This document shows, piece after piece, positions 1 to 13,866 of a stretch of 64,000 nt of DNA; the stretch's first letter is position 1, and every line of letters starts with the position of its first letter. The stretch lies in the NCBI RefSeq assembly GCF_000006565.2, contig NC_031473.1:2768134-2832133 (forward strand), read 5' to 3'. The notes beneath the pieces are model-generated. The model saw nothing but the letters and a program-made list of their open reading frames with translations, was not told the DNA's origin and did no database searches. The DNA comes from Toxoplasma gondii ME49 (lineage: Eukaryota; Apicomplexa; Conoidasida; Eucoccidiorida; Sarcocystidae). The translations under genes were made by a program, and so were the position numbers.

Positions 1-3000
1 GCCATCTTCGGCAGAAGACATGGCTCCAATAGGCCTTGACGCACCACCACCACAAAAAACAGGAGAAAGTCGAGGTAACAAAACAGCAAAGAGACATCGT
101 AACTCAGACCGGTTCGCGAACAAGATGAACAGTGGCAGTCTATTGTCAACTGGACTGAGCAGAGAGTATCTGCAACCAAGGGAAAGGGTAGCGGATACGA
201 TAAGACAGATCAACTGATCAAGAGTAGTTATCCGTAAGTGTGACATTCCATGTGCCTCTCATACCCGTGGAATCCAGCGAGGAGAATGGCATCGCTTTGT
301 GTGTTGCATGGTATCTGCTGTACAATTCAGGGTTATTATCTTCTCTGTTGTCCTACGCTCTCCAAATGCTTGAGTGGATTTGGCCTAATGACTCATCATT
401 GGAAATAGCGTGCCTTCGAGGACAAGGCGAGATCATTTTGTCTGCGGGAGCAGTCCACACTCCACTCCTTCTCTTTCGATCGGGTGTTGGCCCACAAGAA
501 CAACTTCAAGAAATAGGAGTTCCGGCAGTCGCCGTGGTGGAGGAGCTGGGACGCAACCTTTCTGACAGAATACTTATTCCCATACAGATGTTTCAAAAGG
601 ACAACAAAAGAAAGGAGGACAGAAATCCCAGAGTCTGTCAAGTTCTTGGTGCAAGACACCAAGGACCCCACTGTGACGGAGTTGGGTAAGTGACGATCAA
701 CTGCTGGCAAAGCAAAAAGACTACGCATGGAGTTGCTGTCCGGGCATTTTGTGTTCGTTTTGGCGCTAGTGTGAAATGCAACATTGTTGCACACGTAGAA
801 CATTCAGAGAGCCGTAGTGACCTACCAGCCCTAGCGGCTGTGAAGCGAACAAACAGTTAGCTATCACCGTAGCATACAGAAGCAGACGACTTACTGCTAT
901 TTCAAATTTTAACAAAACAAGCCCTTCTGACCATGCGAACGTATGCATCCCCATGCACGTTCTATTTCCGGCATTTGCAGCATCAACGAGCGGACTCTCA
1001 AATGCTCGTTGCTGACAACGGAGGAGCTGTCTGGTCCTAATGTAATCCACGGTCTCCTGTGGGCATCTCACCTGCTGTTGCCACCGTCATGGAGAGATCA
1101 TCCTGCAGCCCACGCTGTATTCAACTTTGTTCGATTCTGCGAAGGAAAGATGAAGTTTCAGGGAACACTGCAATATCCGCCTGCCTGCATGTTTGTCGAA
1201 GGTCTCCTCGACTGTTTGGAGTAAGAATATATCACTGTCACCAATTCCGTTCAAATACTGCATGTTGGTCTGTAACAGCAATCTAATCGCGTTATGGACG
1301 AGGTTCGTCAAGCAATTCGTCGTGTTTTTGTACGTGTGGCAGCCGGAGTATTTCTCTTTTCTACTTTACGACCGAGCCCAAATCACGGGGATACATTCGC
1401 CAACACAAAGACGGACGAGTCGAAGTTGAGGCTAACTACCTCAAAAACGAGCAGGATTTGTTCGATGCCACAAGAGGAGTTCAATCTCTCATTCAAGTAA
1501 GTTTCATGGCGAGCTGATGCGGGGAAAGGAGCAGCCAACCGGGTGTCGCTGGTATTCCATGGGAATCTAGCTGACCATGGGCCTCATGCTGCGGCAAGCC
1601 AGTGTTCCGGGAACATCCGAGCTCCAGTTCACTACACCAGTCCCAACTGATGTACTGTTTCCATTCTCAGCAAGTCAACGGTGGCCGATTCGCAGACATC
1701 GTCGAGCCTCTCCAGCCTGGTTCCTGTCCAGTGCTGATGCTTTACACTGTCGTCAGTCTCTTCTTGGATTTCGCTCAGGCAGCCGATCTGCCGCAGTACG
1801 AGAAGCAACTTCTTTCGGTAAGCCGCCAGTATTCGTATTTCTGTGAAGGTACGGAAATGCGTTTTCAACAATGAATAAACGTGTTTTCAAAAGGTGGTCA
1901 TGAGCGTCTGTTGATACTGCAATCTGGATACTTTGTGTGGGATAGGTTCGACGGCATTCGACAGATCTTCAGACGCATCATCATGAACAGGCTCGTGCAA
2001 CAATGCCTTCAGCATCGGAAGACGAGTTACCCTTCCTCAGACTTATACAAAATCTTACCGAGTCACGCGGAGGTTTAAAAAATGAAAAACAACCGTCGGC
2101 AATTCGTGCTGCAGCAAATGACCCGGAGAGGTCCGAGGGAGCAGCGGCACACGGTACAGCGGCGCAGCCGGTAGAAGGGTTTGAAGAGGATCTGGGAAAG
2201 GTTTTCAAGGACAGAGAGAAGCTCAAGCGGTTGTTCGAAAACGGTAGCGCCCAACAACGCCGGCGGCAAACAAATATGTTGCCAGAAACTACCAAACAAT
2301 CCAGTCAGAAAAAGGATGAGTTAGCGCCACAGTCTCGCGTGTGTGCAGCTGATGCAGAGCCTGCCTGCAAAGACGGACCAATACATAGTGACGTCTACAC
2401 CACGACGTGCAGTGCACACGATATCTTCACCAAACGATATGGTTCATCTGCTTGCTCTTCATCGCCCTACGCGTCTACTGCCCAAGCGGAAAGCCCTGAA
2501 AGTTTCATATCGTGGCAAGCAGGGTTGGCTGAAGCCGGGATCCAGCAATTTTTCGGGGAGCGTTTGCCTCCAGGATCGGGGCAGTGGGCAGCCACTTATC
2601 CCCCAGTCTTGCCACGTGAGAATCTGGCAAAAAATATGTTCGCATTAGGGCGGAACGTGACAGATTTGCGTAAACAACTTTCCTTCTCAGAACGAGTTTA
2701 CAGCTGCACCATACAGCACGGTTGCACCATTGCTGGTATCATACTTCGGTAGCAAATGAGCCGACCCTCAATGAGAGAAAGACTCAAAAAGAATGATTCT
2801 TCGTCTTCGCTTTCGGAGCAGGGAAAAATACTGTACCAACTGTTGTACCAAGTTCTTGCCGTTTTCTTGATGTCCTAATATTTCTCAGAAGTTGATGATC
2901 CGGAGGCAGTGGCGGCCTTCGCCGTCACGTACATGACAAGTATCTGGCACTTAGCCGGCACAGCAGCTGTGGGCCACGTGGTTGACCACGAGTTCCGGGT

Positions 3001-3408
3001 TATGGGCACCAAGAACCTGTCCATAGCAGACGCTTCTGTACTCAATCAGATGACGCGCCTTAATCCAACAGCAACTCTGCTCACCCTCGGACGGTAAGAG
3101 AGGAAGACCTCAGGGGCGTGAAGGCGGGCAGACGTAGCTGATGCACACGTATGAGGCGAACACACATAACCAGGTCTCCTCGCTGGCCAGATAGCATTTT
3201 GTCAGATGTCCCTTAGCAGTGTGATTTGTTTTCAACCCTGCGAGGAATGAGTTCGGGATAGCGTTGCCGGTGTTATTCAGGACACCATCTTTTTGGTTAT
3301 GTATCTGCCATCATCAGGTATATCGGCTTGCTAAAGGTCAAGTCCAGCGAACGCAATACTAATAATGATAGAAAATCCGGAGAACACGGGCGAAAAGGGG
3401 GACTCTAG
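1..3408 (+). CDS. GMC-family FAD-dependent oxidoreductase (5' partial)
   Basis: This gene belongs to the glucose-methanol-choline oxidoreductases, flavoenzymes that oxidise alcohols. The N-terminal FAD-binding part lies upstream of the window. Likely exons are about 409-685, 981-1220, 1343-1496, 1671-1817, 1946 to about 2735, 2889-3093 and 3318-3408, with phases that agree across most junctions. The first holds GEIILSAGAVHTPLLLF followed by a GRNLSD segment, the usual GMC core. The third encodes TEPKSRGYIRQHKDG, like the family's conserved 'PKSRG' strand. The sixth carries the C-terminal signature WHLAGT, HVVDHEFRV, NLSIADASVL and NPTAT. This supplies the catalytic His and the His/Asn position expected in the family. 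The gene ends in a 29-residue polar tail. Exon 5 (about 263 codons) is a low-complexity insertion not typical of GMC enzymes. An additional exon may end near base 74. The substrate cannot be read from the sequence. The donor of exon 5 is uncertain (2736 gives the right phase). Confidence 0.88.
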
Positions 3409-6227
3409 TTACCGCTACATTGTTCTGAAATGTCTTTTCCCTGAGGCTAAGTCCTGCGTGTGCAGTTTCTTTTACTGTCTTGCATACATTCTAAATGTCA
3501 ACACAATGTGGTGACGATGCCGTGCGTCTTCCCGCAAACAATGTTTTTGTATGGCAACTTGATGCACGGTTCTGCATCATCCAAAAGCACTGGTGGAAAG
3601 CCGTTACCATCTCGTCCCTCACGGCACGGTTTCACGTGTGGGTGCCGGAGTCCGGCCAAAACAACCGCTTCACCAGTAGAGACATGACAGCGCCACTACA
3701 AACACTATTTGTTGCTTGATGCTTCGCATGACAGTTCGAGTCCGCAACTCATTAAGGCTCAGAAAGTTTACCGAAGTCGTGAGACTCTCAGCCAGCCACA
3801 GCGCATAGCCATCTAATGTGTAATACAAGAACTCGCGTCCATCGGTAGTAGAGCACTTCTATGAGTGGAACGCGATCACAGTTCACAGCCCGTTTTAATA
3901 CGCATTAAATCAGTATGAACAAGACGAGGTGTTGATACTTATGTGCCACTTGTGGGCGTGAGGTCAACGGTTTCGCACTTGCTCAACTCGGAAAATTATT
4001 GAAGCGGCTCACCCTTGTGCCACTTGACATTCTACCCGGCCCTACGCTGCCGCTGCCATAAACAGTTCTCCCAGCCCGACACGGTCAGGAGGCCGATGTG
4101 AGTCAGTCTATCGCGCGTGGAAGTATTCATACGACAGACACGATAGCATGTAGTTAACACACCGGTCCATTCTGGTTAGTAGACTTGTCTTGGTCCCGAT
4201 TCGTGCAGTGCGAAGCATCAACAAACCCTACAGTGGTTGGGCAGAAACCGCTAGACGGGTAGAAGGATACATGGGAAGGCGTTCATGCGGATACTCGGCA
4301 GCGCCTTTGGACGGCATTATGGCTTGAGGCATAGTCCCTCGACGATTGCATAAAGCAACGAGAAAAAACGATTGTTGAAGAATGACTTTCGATCGACGCC
4401 ATTTACGCGGGTCTTCAGAAGCACCATTTTCCCCTTCACTCGGGCGGCGCACGAACCGTCTCTTCCGGCGAGGCCTTTCCTGCCTCGTGACTCGGGGCAG
4501 CTCAAAAGGCAGCTGTGAGGGACCCCGGTTGGGGTTCACTACCACCTGTCGTCGTAGGCCTGGTCAGACTGGCGAGGATCCCCAGGGCACCTGCTCTCTC
4601 GAGCATTCCCTCAAGCGACTCTTTTATCTGTGTACATGTGTAAGAGATCTGATACAAAATGCAACTGCTGCACGGAAACAGCTTCTCACCTTTCGGTAGA
4701 TGAATCACCAGATACATAGTCTGATAGTTCACAGCGCTGCGGGATGAAGTACACCGCGTTTAGCTGCGAGTAGCCTGTCAGGAAACCTTTTCGATCTGCG
4801 TATGTAACTGGTGCTTGGTATTTGAAAAAAGAAATGACTGACTCACTGCAAGGGATCTCGGTCGAAGGACCACAAAGTATCCTCACCTCTGAGTCTTGAT
4901 GGAAAGTGGATATGCATTCAAGGGCAATGCAATTTGGCGGATGTCCCGGGAAGCGTAGTGCGACGCCAACTAGTGTCTCTGTAGTACGATAGTCATTCAC
5001 AGCGTGAGCTAGGCAGATGGGCAGATACGCAACACGGTGGCGGTTCTTCACAATGAGTGAGGTGGCATATGCAGTGGTGTGACTGCTCATGCTAATCGTG
5101 AGGTGTTATAGTTGTGCTGCAACGAACAGTGACCTTTCGGGCTGCCGGCGAAGCTCTATTCGGGTCCCACGTTCGCTCGACGAAGTATTGTCTTTTTTAC
5201 CGATTATTTGCGGAACTTGTCGCCACGCCCATTGTGCGGGTGTCCTCTGCAAAGGGTGCATGTAAGCAGAGCACGCTGAACAAAGTCAATGCTTCTGACT
5301 CTCCCGTTTTTGTAACGCGGAGATTAACTAAGACAAGCTGAAGAGGTAACGCAATACTGAGCTGTTAATTAGTCTAGACCAGAAGAGCTGACCTATTTCG
5401 GAGTGACCACTGTGAGCAAGGCATGGAAAGTGTAGCGGTAACCGTATAGATAACCTGTTGCTTCGGAGCATCAGTCGTACTCAAAGGTGTATGCAAGTGT
5501 CGGCGCCGAGCATACCTCTCTAATGTTTTTCATGCCTGTTGACTCTTTCTTCAGAAGGTCTCTCAGGCAATACAAAATCTGCAGGAGTGCGTCCACACCC
5601 ACAGCACGTTACAGAGATATTCAAAAAATTCAAGGGGATTCGTAACGTCAGTCTCGAATTTACCTTTGCATGGAATGCATTGTGTCACAACCGCAGCGCA
5701 TCACTTTTCTCGGACTACGGAACCTAAGCACTGCGAACATCTAGCACCCGCTCACGGAACTGGGTATGTATTGGGCAACTTCTTTTTGTTACAGCATGAC
5801 AGATTGTGGAATTCTAAAGGCGTCAGATAAACGCGTTTTGGGGACGTGTCATAACACTTTGCAGACTGACGGAGTAAAATACAATTTTGTCCCTCCTTGT
5901 GACCACTCTCTTCGTACTGCCACATAGTCGTCATTTGGGATTGTCTTTTTCACTGTGCCAGTTCACTGCGATTTATACACGCAACTCTGTAAGTGCTAAT
6001 AACAGTTCACAGCTGCTGTTTACGGCACGTAAGTGCTTCGGTCATTCGGTCATGTGATTAATCAATATTCTCAGGAAGTGCTAGAGCACTGACAGTCTCC
6101 GACAGACATCTTCTCGACTGGTGACATCTCGTTAAAAAGGCCAAACTGCTGCTGAACAGCAGTTCTCTACATGGTAGTGCCTCTAGTCTGGCTGGCCTAC
6201 CATATTGGCCCGTAGTCGGCGACACCG
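3409..6227. other. Intergenic stretch, no supported gene
   Basis: Only short ORFs occur, in conflicting frames on both strands. None has a splice context or composition I would call coding. It probably holds the 3' UTR of the GMC gene and, on the minus strand, the 3' UTR of the gene ending at 6228. Confidence 0.5.
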
Positions 6228-9200
6228 TCAGCTGTTCCTACGTACCGTTAGCAATTCCACTCTGCGAGCATCCGAGGAGAGGCAGGTGCGACAGCAGCAA
6301 TTCCCAGCTTGTTCCCCTCCATCGTTGAATGCCTTCTTTTCATGCAGCTGCTGAAGCGAATCCATAAATCGCTCATCTTCCAATTGATAGGCTTCTTGCG
6401 GCTGTGCCGCACTGTTGCCGGAAGCCGACTCTGCCTCCTCTGTTGCCGATTTCGAAGCCTTTTCTAGGAGACCCTCCTCTTTTTGGTTACTTTCTACTAA
6501 GCTGAGGTTCAAACCGTCTTCTCGCATAGACGGCGTTTCCTCTTTTGTGCCGCGATGCCTCCCTGAGCTGCGCTGTTCCTTGTTATCGCAAACCGGGAAC
6601 CAGGGTGCGGATGCCGTGTTGCCAGTGTCGAAGACAACATCGCTTCCGAGAGTCAGCCCCGGCGTCACGCAGTTCTCATCAGCCTTCATTTCCGTCCCTG
6701 TAGAGCCACGAATGCTTTCTTCAAGCTTTCGTTGCTCATCTGCAAGGGCAAGGAGAAGCTGAGTATGCGCAGCTTCACTAGATTCCTCCCGTTCTCGTTG
6801 TTCGTCCTGTTCTGCTGTTAATGCGGCGCGCAATATCGATGTGATCTCTCTTACAGCGGAAGAGCCGTACAGCTGCAGCACGCAGTTGCGAGACGCATTT
6901 TCCATCGTAACCCGAGAAACCGCTTTGTCGGTGCTTATTGAACCAAACTCTGATACGTTACTCCTAGCCGCTGCTGGCGCAAAGAGTGGTCTACTGAAAC
7001 GCAGCGCTTGTGAATTCTTGTCAAAGATGCCAGAATCGCGGTATGAATTTAACAACGAACAGTTTGTATGTCAGTAGCGACAAACGGCCAGTACTGGGGT
7101 TTTCTTTGAATGACGCAACAACGTGAGAGCATTGCCGGGTCGTGCTGGCATTTGCATATGAGCGCTGTTCAGCATCCGGCAAGGGCCTGGCCTTTGGCTC
7201 ACCCGGTGTAACAGGTCCGGAAATTGCCTGAACTGCTGAACAATCTTCCTCTTCAAACGTAAGCATTCGCTGCAGCTTTGAACCAGCTTGAACAGTAGAA
7301 GACCCTGTCGGTCATCAAGTGATCCGTCGATGAGGAGTTCCGGTAGAACCTGGGTGCAGATATGCCAACGTTTCGCATTTTTGCGGGACGTGTTATAGTG
7401 TCGTTTGGTGCCGCTCTATGAGTAACACTATCTGATAAAAATGCCTATCAGACTGTGGCAGAGCCTCTCTTCCGATCAGAAGTTGGATGTTTCCAACCAG
7501 AGGCATCAGCCTGTTGAAGAAACTACTGCTGCCACAAGTTGGGCGAAAATTCGGTACAGCTCGGTGCATGGCAAAGCGGAGCTTCAGGATCTGGTACACT
7601 ACAGAAAATGACATCACTTGCCTCCATGAATGTCGGGCTGTCCAGGAGAGCTTTCTTCCCTTCAGGGCAAAGTGCAATGAAGCTGAGCAGCTCGAATAAC
7701 AGGATTTTTAGCTCTGTCGTAGTCCCCGTTATAATATGCAGAGCAGCATCAATGATCTGGAAATGGGATAAGGCAACAACAGCATGCTATCGCGTATAAG
7801 AAATCATTTTGCCATTCTTTCCGCTTATGGATTTCAGGGGCTGGTAGCCGTGTTGACTTGCATACAGGAATTACAGCGAATGACTCAGTGTGCTTTAATT
7901 CTGTTTCTACACGTCTTCAGGCTACGTGCAGCTGTGGTCGCTTAACACCGAAATGTTCTTGACGTTGCGTGCTGTCTCTGGGGCCGTGAATACAAGATCT
8001 TATATCGTGAAAACATCTGCATACAGGCGAAGCCAGCACCTTTACAGCGGATTTCCTATGTGTGGTTACGCGTACAGTATTTACCCCGGCAGAGGAAGCC
8101 GTTGCTCTTCCTTCCGCGGTTGCACAAAGGACGCAAAGCAATCTCAGTACTCTGCAAATCAGAAGACAAAAACAGATCATGCGACCAATCACACGCCCTT
8201 GTCCGTCCCGTCGGCTGATATGTCAGAAGATCGTGATCCCAGCCGTGCAAATCTATATATTCCTTTGCGTGATGTCAAACAAAGAAGTCGACGTGTACAA
8301 CTGCAGGAGCAACGTTCTCCAACTTTCAATGCCAGCTTTGTTCCCTTGCCAGTTCAATGGTGCGGCAGGTCCCTTACCGAATTTTGAGATAGAGTAAAGA
8401 TTTGTCTGTCACTTCAGTGTACGCAGAGTCGATGTGCAAAATAGAAAAGAAATGACACAACCCGGCGACCAGGGTAAACTTCAGGATAGCTGCAAGGGCT
8501 GCAGGATCTCTTAGGGACGGACAAGACATGGCCACAGGAGTAAGGTGAATTAAAAACATCTTGTTTTCAGCGTTGATTAGTGGCGCGTGTCACTTGTCCC
8601 GGGTCCGTTGGTGTACGGTATCTGCCTTGGAAGGTTCGAGTTGACAGCTACCTCCGTTACCTTCTGAACAATCGGGTGGAGGTGGCGGGAAGTGGCTTCC
8701 GATGCTAGTGATATGAAAGCAAATGTCTAACAGTTGGTATGGCTTTACCCACGAGAGTGTCCTCTCAGTATTGGTATATTGTTGCACAGACCTCTTCGTC
8801 CGGACGTCTGCCGTTTTTGTTGACCACAAATTTTTCTCAAAGGTGCCCCTCCCAGAAGACTGCTTACCGGGCGAGGCAGCAAAGGACTTCAAGAATAGCA
8901 ACCAGGCACTTAGCTTCAATCTAAGGGCCACAACATTCGAATACAAGCGAAATTGGTAGCCCTGGATAGCCTGATCCCTCAAAATATGTACCACAAGAAA
9001 TGGCTGCTTTTGCTGACTGCGCATGCTCCAAGCACCTCAAGTTTTTGCAGTGTAGAGCAAAGCCTGACTTTGTTCGCACATGTTGTCTGACTTGAGGCCT
9101 GTGCTCGGATGACAGCAGGCGGAGCTATATCCATTTACCTACGGGTTTTTCAGGAATCCTGCTCAGCCTGATTTGGACGAACGTGCACAGCCGCGATACC

Positions 9201-11042
9201 GCCCCTGTAAAACGGGTCAACCACACTCAAATGTCACAACTGTATATCGGTCGAGAAAGACAGTCTGCTGAATGCAGTTGCGGAAGGTACCTTGTTCTTA
9301 AAACAAGCACGAAAAGAGGGTGGAACAGTTGTAAACTCGAGCAGAGTTCCCGATGTGATAGATGCTCACATTTCACAATATCCCGCACCGCGATCGGGCC
9401 TAGCAGTCCTTTTACATGCAGCGGCAAGCTTGAGTTACTGGATATGCCCGAGACACGCCTGTCATGTTTTAATCTTTGTGGAAGCCCTTTTTACCTTCGC
9501 ACTTGAGTGGCGTCAAGACTGAACTCAGATGTTGCTACACCCTCAAATTGCTCTCCGTCCTTCTCAGAGGAGGAAGTATCGAATAACCGACACTGCACAC
9601 TACGAAAACGGCGCGAGACGAAGTGATGCACACCCATCAAGAAGGCTGCTTCTTCTGCTTATGGCCGATGCCTTTTTCCGCGATAGTGGCAGTGACTCTT
9701 CTATGAAACGGAGTGGTGCCCAAACACATTTTCCCGCTGTACAACGGCTTTTCCGTCTTGGTAACAACTTTGTCGTTGTTAGACCGCAAATACAAAACCT
9801 GTCACATGCCCGAAACCGTCCTTAGAGCAGCTCACCTGCCTGTCGAAGTAGTTGCGTTCCTTCTATGTGTGATGTCATCTTCCGAAGCGCCACAGCAACT
9901 GCTAGTCTGCAAATGAGTGCCAATGCGTGTACAGAGCCGCACACCATGTTCGCTTTATTCATCTGCGCCTGACTGCAAACTGACTCATGGACTCTGAGGA
10001 TTCCTTTGCGAAGACCTTCCAGTGTTTGACGAGGCTCAACGCTAACAAGGGGACGCTTGTATCGATGAGTCAAAGGGTGGAGTGCTGCAAAAAGGCCACA
10101 CGTGCGCTTGCTGCGAACTTCCGGACGCCAGAATCCTGAGGGATGAACATAACTAAAACGGCATACCGAACAACCCCGGACTGAGTCACCAACAGTCGCT
10201 CGCCAAGACGCTCAGCTGCGCCGGAATCTTTCGCTGCTCTTCTTCCAGCTGGCAGGAGACCCGCGCAACCTATTACTTCTGCAGCTGCAGCCTGAATTAG
10301 GAAATCGCAACATGAAGACTTGTACGGACAAGAACCGCCGCAGCTGGCATTGCCTATTCTTGTCTGCGGACTTCCATGTCCTTCGACGGTGCAGCATCCA
10401 CCGAAACGGATATCGTTGTAGAAGTCACTGTTTGCTTCATCAATAGCCCCATTTCTGAAACGTAATTCCCGTTTGTCACAGGCATTCTCGCTGTCCTCTC
10501 TGCGCATGCCTCTGTCAACGTCAGTTTGTGGCAAATCGATCTGCTGGCACTCTCGGAGGCTGCGTGACACGTCACTAGTTGCTGACGTTCTAACAGTTTC
10601 TTGAAGTCGTTCTATCGTATCAAACTTATCAGGCTGTTGCCGAGAAGCTCCAAGGAACCTGCACTCGAATGGGTGCTCCGTATTGAAGTCGAGGAGCGGT
10701 GTAACGGCAGCCACAGCGTCGTATTGCAGCGCCTTGCACTTTTCTTCCTGAAACAGCAGTGCAAGTATCGGTAATCAGATAGGCGTACGACTTTAGCTAG
10801 AGATTATACAAATGGTGCGACCCAATCAGCATCCTTGCTGCAGTACAGCGTGTATTCTGGGAGACGACTGTACGGAACAATCCCGAACGAAGCAGCACAA
10901 GGACGCCAATCGCGTCACCTAGGTGGCGATTCTGCGCGTATGCTACCTTCACAAAGCTCATGGTGGGGGTCACGGGTAAGACATCCGATGCCAATGTGAA
11001 GCTGGACGAGTCAGTTCCATAGTGTGGTTTGTAGCTAGTCAT
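6228..11042 (-). CDS. Unidentified multi-exon gene (partly resolved)
   Basis: I do not recognise this protein. Three exons agree in phase. Exon 1 is 11042-10947 (MTSYKPHYGTDSSSF..., ends at gtagca). Exon 2 is 10747-10277, after a good tttcag acceptor, and begins EEKCKALQYDAVAAV. Exon 3 is 10055-9836; it is helical, with LEGLRKGILRVHES and a strong gtgagc donor. Further coding-like pieces lie at about 9427-9227, near 8859, at about 7266-7101, and in a terminal exon 6993-6228. The terminal exon has a Glu-rich helical stretch (EQDEQREREESSEAAHTQ) and ends VELLTVRRNS. The middle junctions were not solved, so this may be more than one gene. The opening residues faintly resemble short 'SxYxxxYG' motifs of microtubule-associated proteins, but that is only a guess. 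No targeting signal or membrane segment was seen. Confidence 0.4.
7441..7611 (+). other. Short open frame on the opposite strand (weak)
   Basis: A 56-codon ATG-started frame runs on the plus strand here, with contents such as SNQRHQPVEETTAATSWAKI. It lies inside the span of the minus-strand gene, probably in an intron. It reads better than a random frame but has no family match that I know, so I list it only as a possible exon. Confidence 0.15.
7926..8387 (+). other. 153-codon open frame, doubtful
   Basis: This frame stays open for 153 codons and ends in polar, coding-like sequence (SADMSEDRDPSRANLY). A second plus-strand frame overlaps it from 8062 and a minus-strand gene surrounds it. I cannot choose between a plus-strand exon and chance. 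Confidence 0.15.
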
Positions 11043-13866
11043 GTAGACATAAAAGCCAAAAAGGTCACCTGGTCAGAAATAATTCCTTTAATTGTTAAAA
11101 GGGCTTCCAAAACCTTGCTTGGGCCGAGGGCTGGGGCACGGCGGAGTTGTTCGATTAAGCGAGGCAGCGCTCGTGACGAATACCTGTGCTCATATCGCGA
11201 AAACGACGTTCATATGTTTCATGTTATTGAACTTCACTTGTCAACTTCCGTCCATGTCTGTCTGCGCTATATACCCATCCTCGTGTGTGTACCTATGTAA
11301 GCATGTACGTAAGTGTGCACGTACGTGCGTATCTAAATGCGTGTGTATGCGAATTTTTATTGGAGAGAACAGTACGCCAAGCAGAGTCGAATGTTTGGGT
11401 CTGGTGAGACTCTCTGTTCAGCCCGCAGCAGTAAAATTTTTCTGACACCTGTTTTGAGCGGCCAGCGGTATCGGTGTTCAGTTAGGACTTGGGAGTCCCT
11501 ATGGTCGTCACGCACGCTTTTTCGAAGACGCGTCAGTGTGCGCTGCCGAGCGCTCCACACTTGCACTGCTGAGAGTGAGTCACACACGGTCTGGCTGTCG
11601 TCGGTGAGTGAGCCACCCATTCCGAGGATCTCGATGAGGCTGTCCATCGTGATTGACGGTCACGTGGTGCTGAATGAGGTGGACGAATAATGTGAATCTC
11701 ACGCCCACGCGACCAGGTCCCCGTTCATACCTAGACTTAATCACGTGCCTTCTTCAGCGAACAAAAGCGGGGTTTTTCAATTATTCAGTAGAAAACAAGG
11801 CACTAAAAGCGTGGCACGCCCCATGAGTGACTCGGGCTTGAAATGGTAATTAACAACGCCGTCTGATTTCGCGCACGAGCGTGTCACCTTTTTCCACGGC
11901 GAGGGGGTCAAGAAGTGAATGTACTTACGCTGTTGTTATCTCATCGGCATGGCATATTGCATCCTTCATGTGGTCGTAAGGATGCCTGTAATGCAGTGCA
12001 TGGTTATCCACCAGCCGGTTGTATGCCTGTTCATGGTAGCAAGTACGCTGTGGGATAGCGATGATTGTCTTCTCGACGTCCATTCTTCGAAGCTGTTTGT
12101 GTGCCTCTACTTGCGTAAGCGATTGAACTCCCATGGAGTACACACAGATCACTTAAACGAGCGAAACCGAGGAAACGGTTGCAGAGGATCCGAGGTAGCT
12201 GTGATATAGAGGACTGACGTGGTCTCCCGTGACCTTCCAGAGCGGGTAGACCTATCGGTTGTCAACGCTTCCTTCGCAGTCCGATGCCTTCCAAGAGAAG
12301 AATAAATAAGTGAGAAATGGAGTAATTCTGTCCAACGCAATACTCGTGTCCACCTTATCGATGCGATCAAAGCGTAATATATTTCGGAATGAACTGCACG
12401 TCACCAGTCTTCGTGAGGAAACCGAACGAGCAACAAAGTGATGAGGAGCTCACAATAAACGTCTGTTTGCTCAAAATGCTACACTTTCTTCTGCTACGAG
12501 AAATGCGGCCTTATGGAAAGTATGAGCACTGGGGCACCATTTCGACCTACTTTTATTCGCGACCACTGCCTGAGCACGGCTTTTTCCTTTGTCAGGAGGT
12601 AGTGTTTTAAAAGTACATACGTTCGTGAAAACTCCTGACACCGTCTAATGCAGGTTGTTTGCGATCACATAACGCGGCCAGCACAAGAAGAAGCTTCAGT
12701 GAGAGGGAATTTAGCTTTTTTCCAATAGGCAGGAAATGCGTTCTCACACTTCAAACCGGGATGTATAGCTGCATGCATTTGGTATCATGGGGCCACTAAA
12801 GGCAGCGCTTCCGCATGTGGTGTTTTGCTTTGTTGCAAATATGATCGTACTTGGGAACCATCAAACAGCTACAGCTTCGAGGGCAATCCGCTGAACACTA
12901 GGAAGGGAATGAAAGCAATTCACAAAGACGCGCTCTCCACATTTCATGTCTCGGAAGAGCTGACATTATTTACACGGAGGTGGAGACTGCGGCTCCAGGA
13001 GTCGATTGGGTCCCACTGTGTTCGACGGTCTGGTCATGCCGTGAGCCCCGCAATAGTCGTGGCGTACCCTTTCGCTTCGGTCTGTCCTTTGCGGTGGAGG
13101 TGCTCATAACTGAAGTGTTCGCAATTAAGGGGGTTACTGGTGTCTACTGTAGCGAAACCGCTAACAAGAGCCCAGCGGAAGTGCCCTCCATCATGATGTG
13201 TGGGGCGATCGTCCCAGTTGGACGAAATTGCAAAAGTGAGGGAAAACCTTCGAAAAGGTAGAATGCTTGACAGCCTCGGGGCGGGAGGAAAGCAAGGACC
13301 ACCCGTAGTTCCCCAGTGCGACATCTGGAGACTGCCTTCTGCGTACTTTGGTTTCGGGCCGGTACGGGGAATGTTTACTTAAATGGAATAGCGCCGCGCC
13401 GGCAGCTAGCAGTACAGGGAAAGACAAACTCGGGGTAGAAGAAAGACGAAGTTATTCCGTGTCCCAAGAAATTTCCGGCTCCAAAGACGAGATTCCGGCA
13501 TGCTCTTCAACGACGAAGTCGCACTAGCATCCCACTGAACGACGTGTTCGTGATTTCTTCCTCTCACCATTCTTCCGTTTCGGGTGCGCGCCATGAAGTT
13601 TAAATTGTGACTGTCTCCGGTGCTATCAAGCCAGAAACGCAGGCAAAAAGAGCATAACCAGCAAGCACATGTGGGTTTGTCTTGTGTAACGTAGACGTAA
13701 CTAATGCTGCGGATACGTGACAGAGGTACTGTTATTCCGAGTGACTACCTGCCACGGGAAGGTGCCATGAACTCGTGTGTGAGTCTAATCCAAGACAAGG
13801 GGTGTATATATTTGCGGGGAGTAAGACAAACTGCGCCGAACAAATCCGAACACAAATCCGTTGTAT

